Assembly: GCA_029858755.1 (NCBI GenBank)
Contig: JAOUEK010000015.1
Location: forward strand, 1-12,841
Reading direction: 5' to 3'
DNA length: 12,841 nt
Origin: Thermoleophilia bacterium
GTDB taxonomy: Bacteria > Actinomycetota > Thermoleophilia > Gaiellales > Gaiellaceae
Position numbers and translations under genes: made by a program. Within the stretch, counting starts at the first letter, position 1. Each line of letters opens with the position of its first letter. Of the stretch, positions 1 through 6,812 are shown piece by piece. The notes below the pieces were generated by a model. The model ran no database searches. It had not been told where the DNA came from and was given only the letters and a program-made list of their open reading frames with translations.

Positions 1-747
1 GTCCGTCGACGCGCTGCGCTCGCCGACGATCAGGGCGCAGGGAAGGCCGTACGTGCCCGCGGGATAGGCCTTGTCGCGCACGCCGGGGAGCACGACCTTG
101 CGTGGTGGGACGATCCCCCGGTACTCGATCGGCTCGTCGCCGGTGACGTCGATCACTGGCACGGACGCGGAGAGCACGACGTTGGGGGCGATCACGGCGC
201 CCTCTCCGATTCGCACCCCCTCCACGATCACGGCTCGTGAGCCTATGAACGCGCCGTCCTCGACGATCACCGGGGCCGCCTGCGGTGGCTCGAGCACGCC
301 GCCGATGCCGACGCCCCCGGCGAGATGGACGTCCGCGCCGATCTGCGCGCACGAGCCGACGGTGGCCCACGTATCGACCATCGTCCCCGGCCCGACCCAC
401 GCGCCGATGTTGACGTAGCCGGGCATCAGCACGACCCCTTCGGAGAGGAACGACCCGTAGCGGGCCACGCCCGGCGGGACGACGCGGACGCCCCGCTCCG
501 CGTAGTCGGTCTTCACGGGGATCTTGTCGAGGAAGTGCAGCCCGCCCACCTCCATCGGCTCGACCTTGCGCAGGCGGAAGTAGAGCAGGATCGCCTTCTT
601 CACCCACTCGTGGACGACCCAGGCGTCGTCGATCGGCTCGGCGACGCGGACCTCGCCCGCGTCGAGCAGGCGGATCGCCTCCTCGATCGGCCCGGGCTCG
701 AGGCGGCCGACCTCCCACAGCTCCTCGATTCGCTCCGCGAGCTCCAT
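1..747 (-). CDS. dapD: 2,3,4,5-tetrahydropyridine-2,6-dicarboxylate N-succinyltransferase DapD (3' end cut by window)
   Basis: DapD transfers succinyl from succinyl-CoA to tetrahydrodipicolinate, committing the pathway to the succinylated branch of DAP/lysine synthesis in the cytosol. I translated 249 codons from the ATG at 747. The N-terminus (LLDAGEVRVAEPIDDAWVVH, then WVKKAILLYFR) is the family's helical domain. From about residue 95 it becomes a left-handed beta-helix with the very characteristic VNIGAWVGPGTMVDTWATVG, CAQIG and LAGGVGIGGVLEPPQA blocks, followed by FIGSRAVIVEG. E. coli DapD has about 274 residues, so some 20-25 C-terminal residues lie outside the window. This is the short enterobacterial type, not the longer mycobacterial type. 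It is last of three co-directional dap genes, 65 bases after dapC. I see no clear ribosome binding site. Confidence 0.95.
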   Translation of the reverse strand, partial: MELAERIEELWEVGRLEPGPIEEAIRLLDAGEVRVAEPIDDAWVVHEWVKKAILLYFRLRKVEPMEVGGLHFLDKIPVKTDYAERGVRVVPPGVARYGSFLSEGVVLMPGYVNIGAWVGPGTMVDTWATVGSCAQIGADVHLAGGVGIGGVLEPPQAAPVIVEDGAFIGSRAVIVEGVRIGEGAVIAPNVVLSASVPVIDVTGDEPIEYRGIVPPRKVVLPGVRDKAYPAGTYGLPCALIVGERSASTD

Positions 748-812
748 ACGGGGATGATCACCGATTCGCAGGCGACGCGCTCGGGTGCGAGAGATCGGCA
801 CCTCGACCGCGC

Positions 813-1961
813 TCAGAGCCCCTGCACGAGCAGCTCCGCGGCGCGGGCGCACTCCTCCTCGGTGGGGACGAGCGCAAACCGCACGTAGCCCTCTCCGGAC
901 GGGCCGAGGAAGGAACCGGGGGCGACGACGACGCCCAGCCCGAGCAGTCGCTCCGCGAACGACTCCGAGGTCTCGCCCTCGGGGACGGCGACCCAGACGT
1001 ACATCGTCGCCGTGCCACCGGCGACCCGCAGGCCGCAGCGGGCGAGCGCGTCGCCGAGCAGGCGGCGCTTGCGCACGTATGTTGCCCGGGCGCGCTCCAC
1101 ATGCTCCTCGTCCGACCAGGCGACCACCGAGGCCCGTTGCACGAACTCCTGCGGGGCTGTGCCCACGTTCGGGCGGAAGGCGCGCAGCGCGTCGATCAGC
1201 GCGGGGTCGCCGGCCACGAAGCCACTGCGAAAGCCCGTCATCGACGAGCGCTTGGAGAGCGTGTTGAAGACGACGACGTTCGTCCAGTCGTCGAGCTGCA
1301 GCGCGGAGGGCGGCGGCTCTTCCGCCCACAGCTCCGTGTACGCCTCGTCGGAGGCGAGCACGAAGCCGTGCTCGCGGGCGAGTGCGGCGAGGCGTGCGAA
1401 GAGCTCGAGCGGCGCCACCGCCCCCGTGGGGTTGTTCGGGTAGTTGACCCAGACGAGTGCCGCGCGCCGCCAGTCGAAGGCGGAGACGCTCTCGAGCTCG
1501 GGCAGCCAGCCATGCTCCTCACGGAGCGGCAGCTCGAGCACCGTGGCACCGGCGAACAGCGCGCCGCGCTCCGGCACCGGGTACCCGGGCTCGGTGACGA
1601 CGACCGAGTCGCGACCCGCCTCGTGGTCGAGCACGACCTGCGCGAAGGAGAAGATCGCCTCCTTGGAGCCGAGCGTGGGGATCACGTGCCGCTCCGGGTC
1701 GACGGCGATGCCGAAGCGTCGTCCGCACCAGGCGGCGATCGCCTCGCGGAGCTCCGAGAGGCCCACGCTCGCCGGGTATCCCATGCGCTCCCGCACACCG
1801 TCGCGCAGCGCCTCGATGATCCGCGCATCGGTCGGCTCGCGCGGGTCTCCCATGCCGAGGTCGATCACCTCGAGGCCCCGCGCGCGTCGCTCGGCGACCC
1901 GTCGGCCGAGGCGCACGAACGGGTACGTGGCCTGCTGACGGAGGACGGGAGAGAGGGGCAC
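813..1961 (-). CDS. dapC: succinyldiaminopimelate aminotransferase DapC (class I/II, PLP)
   Basis: A 382-residue fold-type I aminotransferase, predicted to convert N-succinyl-2-amino-6-ketopimelate to N-succinyl-LL-DAP using glutamate. Visible PLP-site features: GSK near residue 100, the NPTG-type motif in NYPNNPTG (173-180), DEAY (205-208), the Schiff-base lysine in NTLSKRSS (Lys237) and the phosphate/carboxylate-binding arginine in MTGFRSG (Arg245). Class I/II aminotransferases overlap in sequence, so the substrate is assigned from context: it sits between dapE and dapD, as expected for DapC. The start is GTG at 1961, nine bases after the dapE stop, with no good Shine-Dalgarno; translation probably depends on coupling. 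An ATG further in would remove the N-terminal arm (PLSPVLRQQATYPFVRL) typical of this family. Confidence 0.9.
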   Translation of the reverse strand: MPLSPVLRQQATYPFVRLGRRVAERRARGLEVIDLGMGDPREPTDARIIEALRDGVRERMGYPASVGLSELREAIAAWCGRRFGIAVDPERHVIPTLGSKEAIFSFAQVVLDHEAGRDSVVVTEPGYPVPERGALFAGATVLELPLREEHGWLPELESVSAFDWRRAALVWVNYPNNPTGAVAPLELFARLAALAREHGFVLASDEAYTELWAEEPPPSALQLDDWTNVVVFNTLSKRSSMTGFRSGFVAGDPALIDALRAFRPNVGTAPQEFVQRASVVAWSDEEHVERARATYVRKRRLLGDALARCGLRVAGGTATMYVWVAVPEGETSESFAERLLGLGVVVAPGSFLGPSGEGYVRFALVPTEEECARAAELLVQGL

Positions 1962-1970
1962 GGACGGACG

Positions 1971-3038
1971 CTAGCCGACGATCAGCCGCCGGAGCGTCTC
2001 GTAGGCATGCGCCAGCGCCGCGAGCTCGACGCGCTCGTCGCGCCGGTGCGCGTGCGCGGGATCGCCCGGCCCGAAGTTGACGGCGTCGATGCCGCGCACG
2101 GAGAAGTCCGCGACGTTCGTCCACGCCTGCTTCGGCTCGATGCCGTGCGCGCCGGCCTCGACGAGCGCCGCGACGAGGGGTGAGCCCGAGGCGACGCGGC
2201 CCGCGGGGGCGGTGCCGAGGATCTCCAGCTCCGCATCCGCGGGAACGAGGTCGCGCAGGTGCGCGACCGCCTGCTCCTCGGTGCGATCCGGCGCGAAGCG
2301 GAAGTTGAGGTGCGCGGCCGCCAGGTCGGGGATCACGTTGTCCGCGATCCCGGCCTCCAGGCGCGTGACGCTCAGCACCTCGTAGAACGGGAGGCCGTCG
2401 ACGACCGCCTCCCGGCGCTCGTGGCGCACGAGCGGCGCGAGCCCCTCGATCGCCCGCTCGATCGCGTTCTCCGCCAGCCAGGGCCTCGCCGAGTGGCCGC
2501 TGACGCCGTGAAAGCGGAGCTGCGCGTTGAGATTGCCGAGGCAGCCGGCGTGCACCGCGCCTGCGGTGGGCTCGAGCAGGATCACGAGCTCGGCCTCGTG
2601 CACGAGCGCCGAGCGGTCGAAGAGCGCGGGCAGCGGGTTGAACGCCTGCGGCAGCTCCTCGCGGCCGAACAGCAAGAGCGCGGCGTCGACCGGCCCCCGC
2701 GGGGCGCCGCCGAGGTCGCGCAGGAGCTCGAGCACGACGGCGAGGCCCCCCTTCATGTCGCTCGCCCCGAGACCGTGCACGGAGCCGCCGTCGATCCTTC
2801 CCGGCAGGTTGCCCTGCGCCGGGACGGTGTCGTAGTGGCCCGCGAGCACCACGAGCGGCGTCCCCTCACGTCGCCGGCACGTGTACAGCGCCGCCTCGTC
2901 GCAGACCACCTCGGGCTCGAGCCAGTCGGGGACGAGCGAGCGGACGTGCTCCCTGATCTCGGCTTCGTGGAGGCTCTCCGACGGGATGTCGACGAGCTCG
3001 AGCGTCCGGGCCGCGAGCCGGTCCGCGAGGCGTGCCAC
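1971..3038 (-). CDS. dapE: succinyl-diaminopimelate desuccinylase DapE (M20 metallopeptidase family)
   Basis: DapE is a di-zinc hydrolase that removes succinate from N-succinyl-LL-DAP, giving LL-DAP. The 355-residue length matches actinobacterial DapE. Metal ligands are visible: His68 in AGHYDTVPAQ, the bridging Asp94 in GASDMKGG, the catalytic/ligand pair Glu127-Glu128 in FGREELP, Glu156 in LLEPTAG, and His331 near the C-terminus in PAHAHRRDE. The inserted dimerisation domain (about 170-280) includes the GHSARPW segment. I chose GTG 3038 because the protein begins with a family-typical helix there, and the only nearby upstream ATG (3057) is out of frame. It heads the dapE-dapC-dapD set. A TAGCCT element lies six bases upstream of the GTG, consistent with leaderless transcription. 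hflX diverges 29 bases away. Confidence 0.93.
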   Translation of the reverse strand: MARLADRLAARTLELVDIPSESLHEAEIREHVRSLVPDWLEPEVVCDEAALYTCRRREGTPLVVLAGHYDTVPAQGNLPGRIDGGSVHGLGASDMKGGLAVVLELLRDLGGAPRGPVDAALLLFGREELPQAFNPLPALFDRSALVHEAELVILLEPTAGAVHAGCLGNLNAQLRFHGVSGHSARPWLAENAIERAIEGLAPLVRHERREAVVDGLPFYEVLSVTRLEAGIADNVIPDLAAAHLNFRFAPDRTEEQAVAHLRDLVPADAELEILGTAPAGRVASGSPLVAALVEAGAHGIEPKQAWTNVADFSVRGIDAVNFGPGDPAHAHRRDERVELAALAHAYETLRRLIVG

Positions 3039-3044
3039 GCGCGG

Positions 3045-3050
3045 AGGCTA
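3045..3050 (-). promoter_or_regulatory. candidate -10 element of a leaderless dapE promoter
   Basis: On the minus strand this reads TAGCCT (fits TANNNT) and ends six bases before the dapE GTG, the spacing expected if the transcript starts at or next to the start codon. No convincing -35 hexamer is seen. It shares its TA (3049-3050) with a -10-like element facing hflX. Confidence 0.4.
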
Positions 3051-3054
3051 CCTT
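3049..3054 (+). promoter_or_regulatory. candidate -10 element of the hflX operon promoter
   Basis: TACCTT (TANNNT) ends 13 bases before the hflX ATG, predicting a leader of about 6-7 bases. The next hexamer, CATACT at 3055-3060, is an alternative that would give a leaderless message. The gap between the divergent start codons is only 29 bases, so any promoter must lie here or inside dapE. No clear -35 is seen. Confidence 0.3.
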
Positions 3055-3067
3055 CATACTCCACCGC

Positions 3068-4375
3068 ATGACCAGCCGGCAGCCCGATCCACATCCCGGC
3101 GCGACCCCGGAGCGCGCGTTCCTGGTCGCCGTGCTGCCGAAGGGGGTCGATGCGACCGAGGAGCTACGGGAGCTGGGGGAGCTCGCCCGCACCGCCGGGG
3201 CGGAGCCCGTCGCCGAGCTCGTTCAGCACCGCGCGCGGCCCGATCGGCGCAGCTACGTGGGCAAGGGGAAGCTCGAGGAGCTCGAGGTCGCCTACGCGGA
3301 CGCGAACGCGGAGGTACTGCTCGTCGACGACGAGCTCGCGCCCGCGCAGCAGCGGATGCTCGAGAACGCGCTCTCGGCCCGCGTCGTCGACCGTACGCAG
3401 CTGATCCTCGACATCTTCGCGCAGCACGCCGTGAGCGCCGAGGGCAAGCTCCAGGTCGAGCTCGCTCAGCTCGAGTACAACCTCCCGCGCATGCGAGGCA
3501 TGTGGCAGCACCTGGAGCGGCTCGGCGGCGGTGTCGGCACGCGTGGGCCGGGGGAGACCCAGCTCGAGAGCGACCGCCGCATGGCGCGACGGCGGATCTC
3601 GCTGCTGAAGGAGCGCCTGCGCGACCTGGCGGCGCAGCGGCAGACACGGCGCAAGGAGCGGGCGCGCGCAGAGACACCGACGATCGCGCTCGCCGGGTAC
3701 ACGAACGCCGGCAAGTCGACGCTGCTCAACTCGCTCACGGAGGCGCACGTGCCGGTAGCCGATCGCCTCTTCGAGACCCTCGACCCGACCACCCGCGGCT
3801 TCGAGCTCGACGGGAAGCGATACCTGGTGACGGACACGGTGGGCTTCATCCGCCGCCTGCCCACGCAGCTCGTGGAGGGGTTCGCATCGACGCTCGAGGA
3901 GACGCTCGTCGCCGACCTCGTGCTCCACGTCGCAGACGCCTCGCTGCCGGAGGAGCGCCTCGTGGAGCAGGTGGCGGCGGTCGAGGCCGTGCTCGACGAG
4001 ATCGGCGGTTCCAGCCTGCCCGTCGAGCTCGTCCTCAACAAGGTCGACCGGCTCGACGCGCTCGCTCGATTCCGCGTCGGGAACCGCTTCCCGGAAGCGC
4101 TCCCGGTGTCCGCTGCCACCGGCGAGGGCCTCGAGGAGCTGAAGGAGCGCCTCGCGGCGCGCTTCGCCGACCGCTTCGAGGACGTGCGGCTGCTCGTGCC
4201 CTACGACGAGGGCAGCGCGCTGTCGGCGCTCTATGCGCTCGGTGCCCCCATCGTCGAGCGATCGGACACCGAGGACGGTGTGCTGATCCGCGCCCGGCTA
4301 CCGCGTCGCGACGTGCGTCGCTTCGCCGCGTACCTCGTCGACGGCGCCGAAGCCGAGCGGGCGGCGCGCGCGTGA
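3068..4375 (+). CDS. hflX: GTPase HflX (ribosome-associated)
   Basis: HflX is a TRAFAC-class GTPase that binds the 50S subunit and, in characterised bacteria, splits or rescues stalled or idle ribosomes. The order is canonical: an N-terminal HflX domain (about 15-110), a linker with the conserved YNLPRMRGMW block and GGGVGTRGPGETQLE, a long basic helix, then the G domain with G1 GYTNAGKST (209-217), G3 DTVGF (256-260) and G4 NKVD (324-327), and a C-terminal tail domain. From ATG 3068 it has 435 residues, usual for the family. An upstream in-frame GTG at 3032 would overlap the start of divergent dapE, so I prefer ATG 3068. The stop overlaps the next gene's GTG (GTGA), implying translational coupling. 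Confidence 0.94.
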   Translation: MTSRQPDPHPGATPERAFLVAVLPKGVDATEELRELGELARTAGAEPVAELVQHRARPDRRSYVGKGKLEELEVAYADANAEVLLVDDELAPAQQRMLENALSARVVDRTQLILDIFAQHAVSAEGKLQVELAQLEYNLPRMRGMWQHLERLGGGVGTRGPGETQLESDRRMARRRISLLKERLRDLAAQRQTRRKERARAETPTIALAGYTNAGKSTLLNSLTEAHVPVADRLFETLDPTTRGFELDGKRYLVTDTVGFIRRLPTQLVEGFASTLEETLVADLVLHVADASLPEERLVEQVAAVEAVLDEIGGSSLPVELVLNKVDRLDALARFRVGNRFPEALPVSAATGEGLEELKERLAARFADRFEDVRLLVPYDEGSALSALYALGAPIVERSDTEDGVLIRARLPRRDVRRFAAYLVDGAEAERAARA

Positions 4376-5265
4376 TCGAGCTCGGGGTCTCGCGGCTCCG
4401 GCCCGACGCCGTGCTGCCGGAGAGCGCCTACGCCGAGGACGCCGGTCTCGACCTCTCTGCCTGCGAGGAGCTGACGATCGCGCCCGGTGAGCGCGCCGTG
4501 GTGGGCACGGGCATCGCGCTGGCGATCCCGAGCGGCCATGCCGGGCTCGTCGTCCCACGATCCGGCCTTGCGGCACGCCACGGCATCTCGATCGTCAATG
4601 CACCCGGGCTGATCGACGCCGGCTACCGGGGCGAGGTGAAGGTCGTGCTCCAGAACACCGATCGGCGTCAGCCCTTCACCGTCAGCCCCGGCATGCGGAT
4701 CGCGCAGCTCGTCGTCGTCGCCGTTCCCGCCGCCCGGATCGTCGAGGCCGACGGGCTGGCGTCGAGCGCTCGTGGCACGGCCGGCTTCGGCTCCGGGCGC
4801 ATGAGACCCGAGCCGCGCATCCGGGTCTCCGCCGTCCTTCGCTGGCGCGGGCGCATCCTCATGATCCGGCACGAGAAGCGGGGCCGCGAGCACTGGCTGC
4901 TCCCCGGCGGGGGAGTCCGCAGCGGCGAGACGCTGACCTCGGCCCTGCAGCGAGAGCTGGGGGAGGAGACCGGCCTGATCGAGGGTGGAGACGAGCTGCC
5001 CGTCGAGGGCCCGGTGCTCATCGTCGAGTCGATCTCGCCCGAGCAGAGCCTCTGGTCGAAGCACGTCGTTCACGTCGTCTTCGCGGGGGAGCTGACAGGC
5101 TCGCTGGCGGAGATCGTCTCGCGTGACGATGCGGTGCGCGGTCACCGCCTGTTCACCGTCGACGAGCTCGACGGCGTCGTAGTTCATCCGCCGATCCAGC
5201 GCTTCCTGCGCCGCTGGCAGCCCGGCGACCCGTGCGTCTATCTCGGGGCGGTCTGGACCGAGTGA
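4372..5265 (+). CDS. dut: dUTPase-Nudix hydrolase fusion (dUTP diphosphatase, N-terminal)
   Basis: One uninterrupted frame of 297 residues holds two enzymes. Residues 1-143 are a complete trimeric-type dUTPase (dUTP to dUMP + PPi): motif 1 EDAGLDLSA (22-30), motif 2 PRSGLA (62-67), motif 3 GLIDAGYRG (79-87; catalytic Asp82, Tyr85), motif 4 RIAQLVV (109-115) and the C-terminal arm RGTAGFGS (134-141). From residue 144 a Nudix hydrolase follows directly, with a full Nudix box at 180-202 (GX5EX7REUXEEXGU). Its substrate cannot be read from sequence. The GTG start is in the GTGA overlap with hflX. Codon 144 is an ATG (4801) that could begin a separate Nudix protein, and a one-base change in the GGG at 4795-4797 would end dut at the TGA of 4802-4804. 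The fusion is therefore real as read, but might be an indel. Confidence 0.9.
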   Translation: MIELGVSRLRPDAVLPESAYAEDAGLDLSACEELTIAPGERAVVGTGIALAIPSGHAGLVVPRSGLAARHGISIVNAPGLIDAGYRGEVKVVLQNTDRRQPFTVSPGMRIAQLVVVAVPAARIVEADGLASSARGTAGFGSGRMRPEPRIRVSAVLRWRGRILMIRHEKRGREHWLLPGGGVRSGETLTSALQRELGEETGLIEGGDELPVEGPVLIVESISPEQSLWSKHVVHVVFAGELTGSLAEIVSRDDAVRGHRLFTVDELDGVVVHPPIQRFLRRWQPGDPCVYLGAVWTE

Positions 5266-6056
5266 CCCGCGAGCTGGCCTGGGAGGCCTGCGTCAACGTG
5301 CGCGACCTCGGCGGGCTACCGACGGCCGGCGGCGCCGTCACCCGCTCAGGCTCCATCGTCCGCTCGGACACGGTGCGCGGCCTGACGCTGGACGGCTGGG
5401 CCGCCCTCTCCGCGTACGGCATCGCGACGATCGTCGACCTGCGCTCCCCCGACGAGGTGGCGGCCGACCGATCGCTCCGCGAGGGTTCGGATTGGCTCGT
5501 CGACGGCGTGCCGGCGGAGAGCCCGGCGGAGCGCCACGTGCGTACCGTCGGCGCGCCCTTGCTCGGTGCGTGGACACGCGAGCTCGAGGCTTTCTTCGAC
5601 CGGGTGGCTGCGGCGGAGGCGGATCCGGTCGGCTCGACCCGGGCGGTCTACCTGGCGATCCTCGGCCTCTTCTCGGCCAATGTCGCGGCCGCACTGACGG
5701 CGATCGCGGACGCGCCGGAGGGGGGCGTGCTCGTCCACTGCCAGGCGGGCAAGGACCGCACGGGCACCATCTGCGCCCTCGTCCTCATGCTCGCGGAGGT
5801 CGAGGCCGAGTCGATCGCGGACGACTACGCGCTGAGCGGCCCGAACATCGCCCCGCTGCACGACGTCTGGGTGAACGAGGCGCCCGACGAGGCCGAGCGC
5901 GACCGGCGCCGCCGGATCGGCCTCGCCCCGCGGCAGGCGATGCTGGACGTGATCGGGGAGCTGGAGGCGCGCTGGGGTGGGGTGGAGGGCTACCTCCGCG
6001 CGGCCGGCGTGTCGACGGCCACGCTCTCACGGCTCCGCCGGCGGATCGCCGACTGA
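5262..6056 (+). CDS. tyrosine/dual-specificity protein phosphatase (Tyr_phosphatase3-like)
   Basis: A 264-residue cysteine-dependent phosphatase. It has the family's N-terminal NVRDLGG block (12-18), an IVDLRSPDE strand and loop (57-65), and the catalytic P-loop HCQAGKDRTG with nucleophile Cys160 and Arg166 (CX5R). It resembles the LipA/Tyr_phosphatase3 group, whose members act on phosphotyrosine, phosphoserine/threonine or phosphoinositides; the substrate here is unknown. No signal peptide or membrane segment is seen, so it is likely cytosolic. I chose GTG 5262 because it overlaps the upstream stop in a GTGA junction identical to the hflX/dut junction and leads directly into the conserved block; GTG 5232 would overlap the previous gene by 34 bases. 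It is last in the hflX operon and ends three bases from the convergent gatD stop. Confidence 0.87.
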   Translation: MTRELAWEACVNVRDLGGLPTAGGAVTRSGSIVRSDTVRGLTLDGWAALSAYGIATIVDLRSPDEVAADRSLREGSDWLVDGVPAESPAERHVRTVGAPLLGAWTRELEAFFDRVAAAEADPVGSTRAVYLAILGLFSANVAAALTAIADAPEGGVLVHCQAGKDRTGTICALVLMLAEVEAESIADDYALSGPNIAPLHDVWVNEAPDEAERDRRRRIGLAPRQAMLDVIGELEARWGGVEGYLRAAGVSTATLSRLRRRIAD

Positions 6057-6059
6057 GCT

Positions 6060-6812
6060 CTACCGGCGGCCGCCGCGGTCGCGGGCTCGCCGGGCAGAGA
6101 CGGCGTGAGCGTCGGCCTCGAGCGCGTCGTCGAGCGGCTCGAGCGGCTCCGGCGCCGACCCGGTCGCATGTGCGAGCGCCTGGGAGAGCAGCCAGTCCGC
6201 GAGCTGCGGGTTCCTCGGCAAAAGGGGCCCGTGCAGGTACGTCCCGATCGCGCGGGCCACCCGACATCCCTCGTGGCCGGAGCTGCCGTCGTTGCCGAAG
6301 CCCGCAAGCACCCGCCCGAGCGGCGTGGCACCTGGGTCGAGCAGCGTGCGTCCCGCGTGGTTCTCGAACCCGGCCACGGTCCAGCGCTCTCCCGGCTCGA
6401 GCTCGCACTCGAGCAGGACGTCGCCGATCATGCGCCGGTCCCCGGCGACCGTCTCCAGCGGGAACACCCCGGCCCCCGGAAGCCACTGGCCGTCCCGGCC
6501 GCGGTAGCCGCGGCCGAGCAGCTGATACCCGCCGCAGACGGCGAGGATCGCCGTGCCACCGTCCATCGCCTCGCGCACGGCGTCACCGCGGGTAGCGATG
6601 TCGGGCGCGACCAGCGCCTGCTCACGATCCTGGCCGCCGCCGACGTAGAGGAGGTCGTGCCCGGCGGCGTCGAGCCGGTCGCCGATGCCCACGGCGGTGA
6701 CGACGAGCTCGTGCCCACGCATCTGCGCGCGCCGCTCGAGGACGGCGATGTTGCCGCGATCGGCGTAGATGTTCAGGTACTCGGGATAGAGGTGCGCGAG
6801 CCGGATCCTCAT
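6060..6812 (-). CDS. gatD: lipid II isoglutaminyl synthase, glutaminase subunit GatD
   Basis: GatD is a class I glutamine amidotransferase of the cobB/cobQ type. It supplies ammonia to MurT, which amidates the alpha-carboxyl of D-Glu in the lipid II stem peptide, giving D-isoglutamine. In 250 residues I see the N-terminal LAHLYPEYLNIYADRGN signature of GatD, the nucleophile elbow AVCGGYQLLG (Cys93) and the catalytic His194 in TYLHGPLLPRN. These positions agree with the characterised S. aureus enzyme (Cys94/His189). The basic, alanine-rich tail after about residue 225 (SARRARDRGGRR) extends slightly past the usual end. ATG 6812 overlaps the murT stop (ATGA), so the two subunits are translationally coupled, as expected for a 1:1 complex. 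Confidence 0.93.
   Translation of the reverse strand: MRIRLAHLYPEYLNIYADRGNIAVLERRAQMRGHELVVTAVGIGDRLDAAGHDLLYVGGGQDREQALVAPDIATRGDAVREAMDGGTAILAVCGGYQLLGRGYRGRDGQWLPGAGVFPLETVAGDRRMIGDVLLECELEPGERWTVAGFENHAGRTLLDPGATPLGRVLAGFGNDGSSGHEGCRVARAIGTYLHGPLLPRNPQLADWLLSQALAHATGSAPEPLEPLDDALEADAHAVSARRARDRGGRR

Noticed and set aside
1101..2183. Long plus-strand open frame opposite dapC and dapE
   Set aside because: Composition is typical of an antisense shadow in high-GC DNA and no motifs are present, while the minus strand encodes clear DapC and DapE.
3032..3067. Earlier GTG start for HflX
   Set aside because: It would overlap the first codons of divergent dapE and leave no room for either promoter; ATG 3068 gives the normal family length.
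2881..4371. Long plus-strand open frame upstream of and continuous with the dUTPase frame
   Set aside because: It is an arginine/alanine/glycine-rich shadow of hflX in another frame, with no domain signal. The dUTPase begins at GTG 4372 in the GTGA overlap with the hflX stop.
6035..6075. CCGCCGG...CCGGCGG and CGGCGGCCGCCG inverted repeats at the ptp/gatD convergent junction as a terminator
   Set aside because: They lie within coding sequence of both genes, have no U-tract, and similar GC-only palindromes are expected by chance at this composition.
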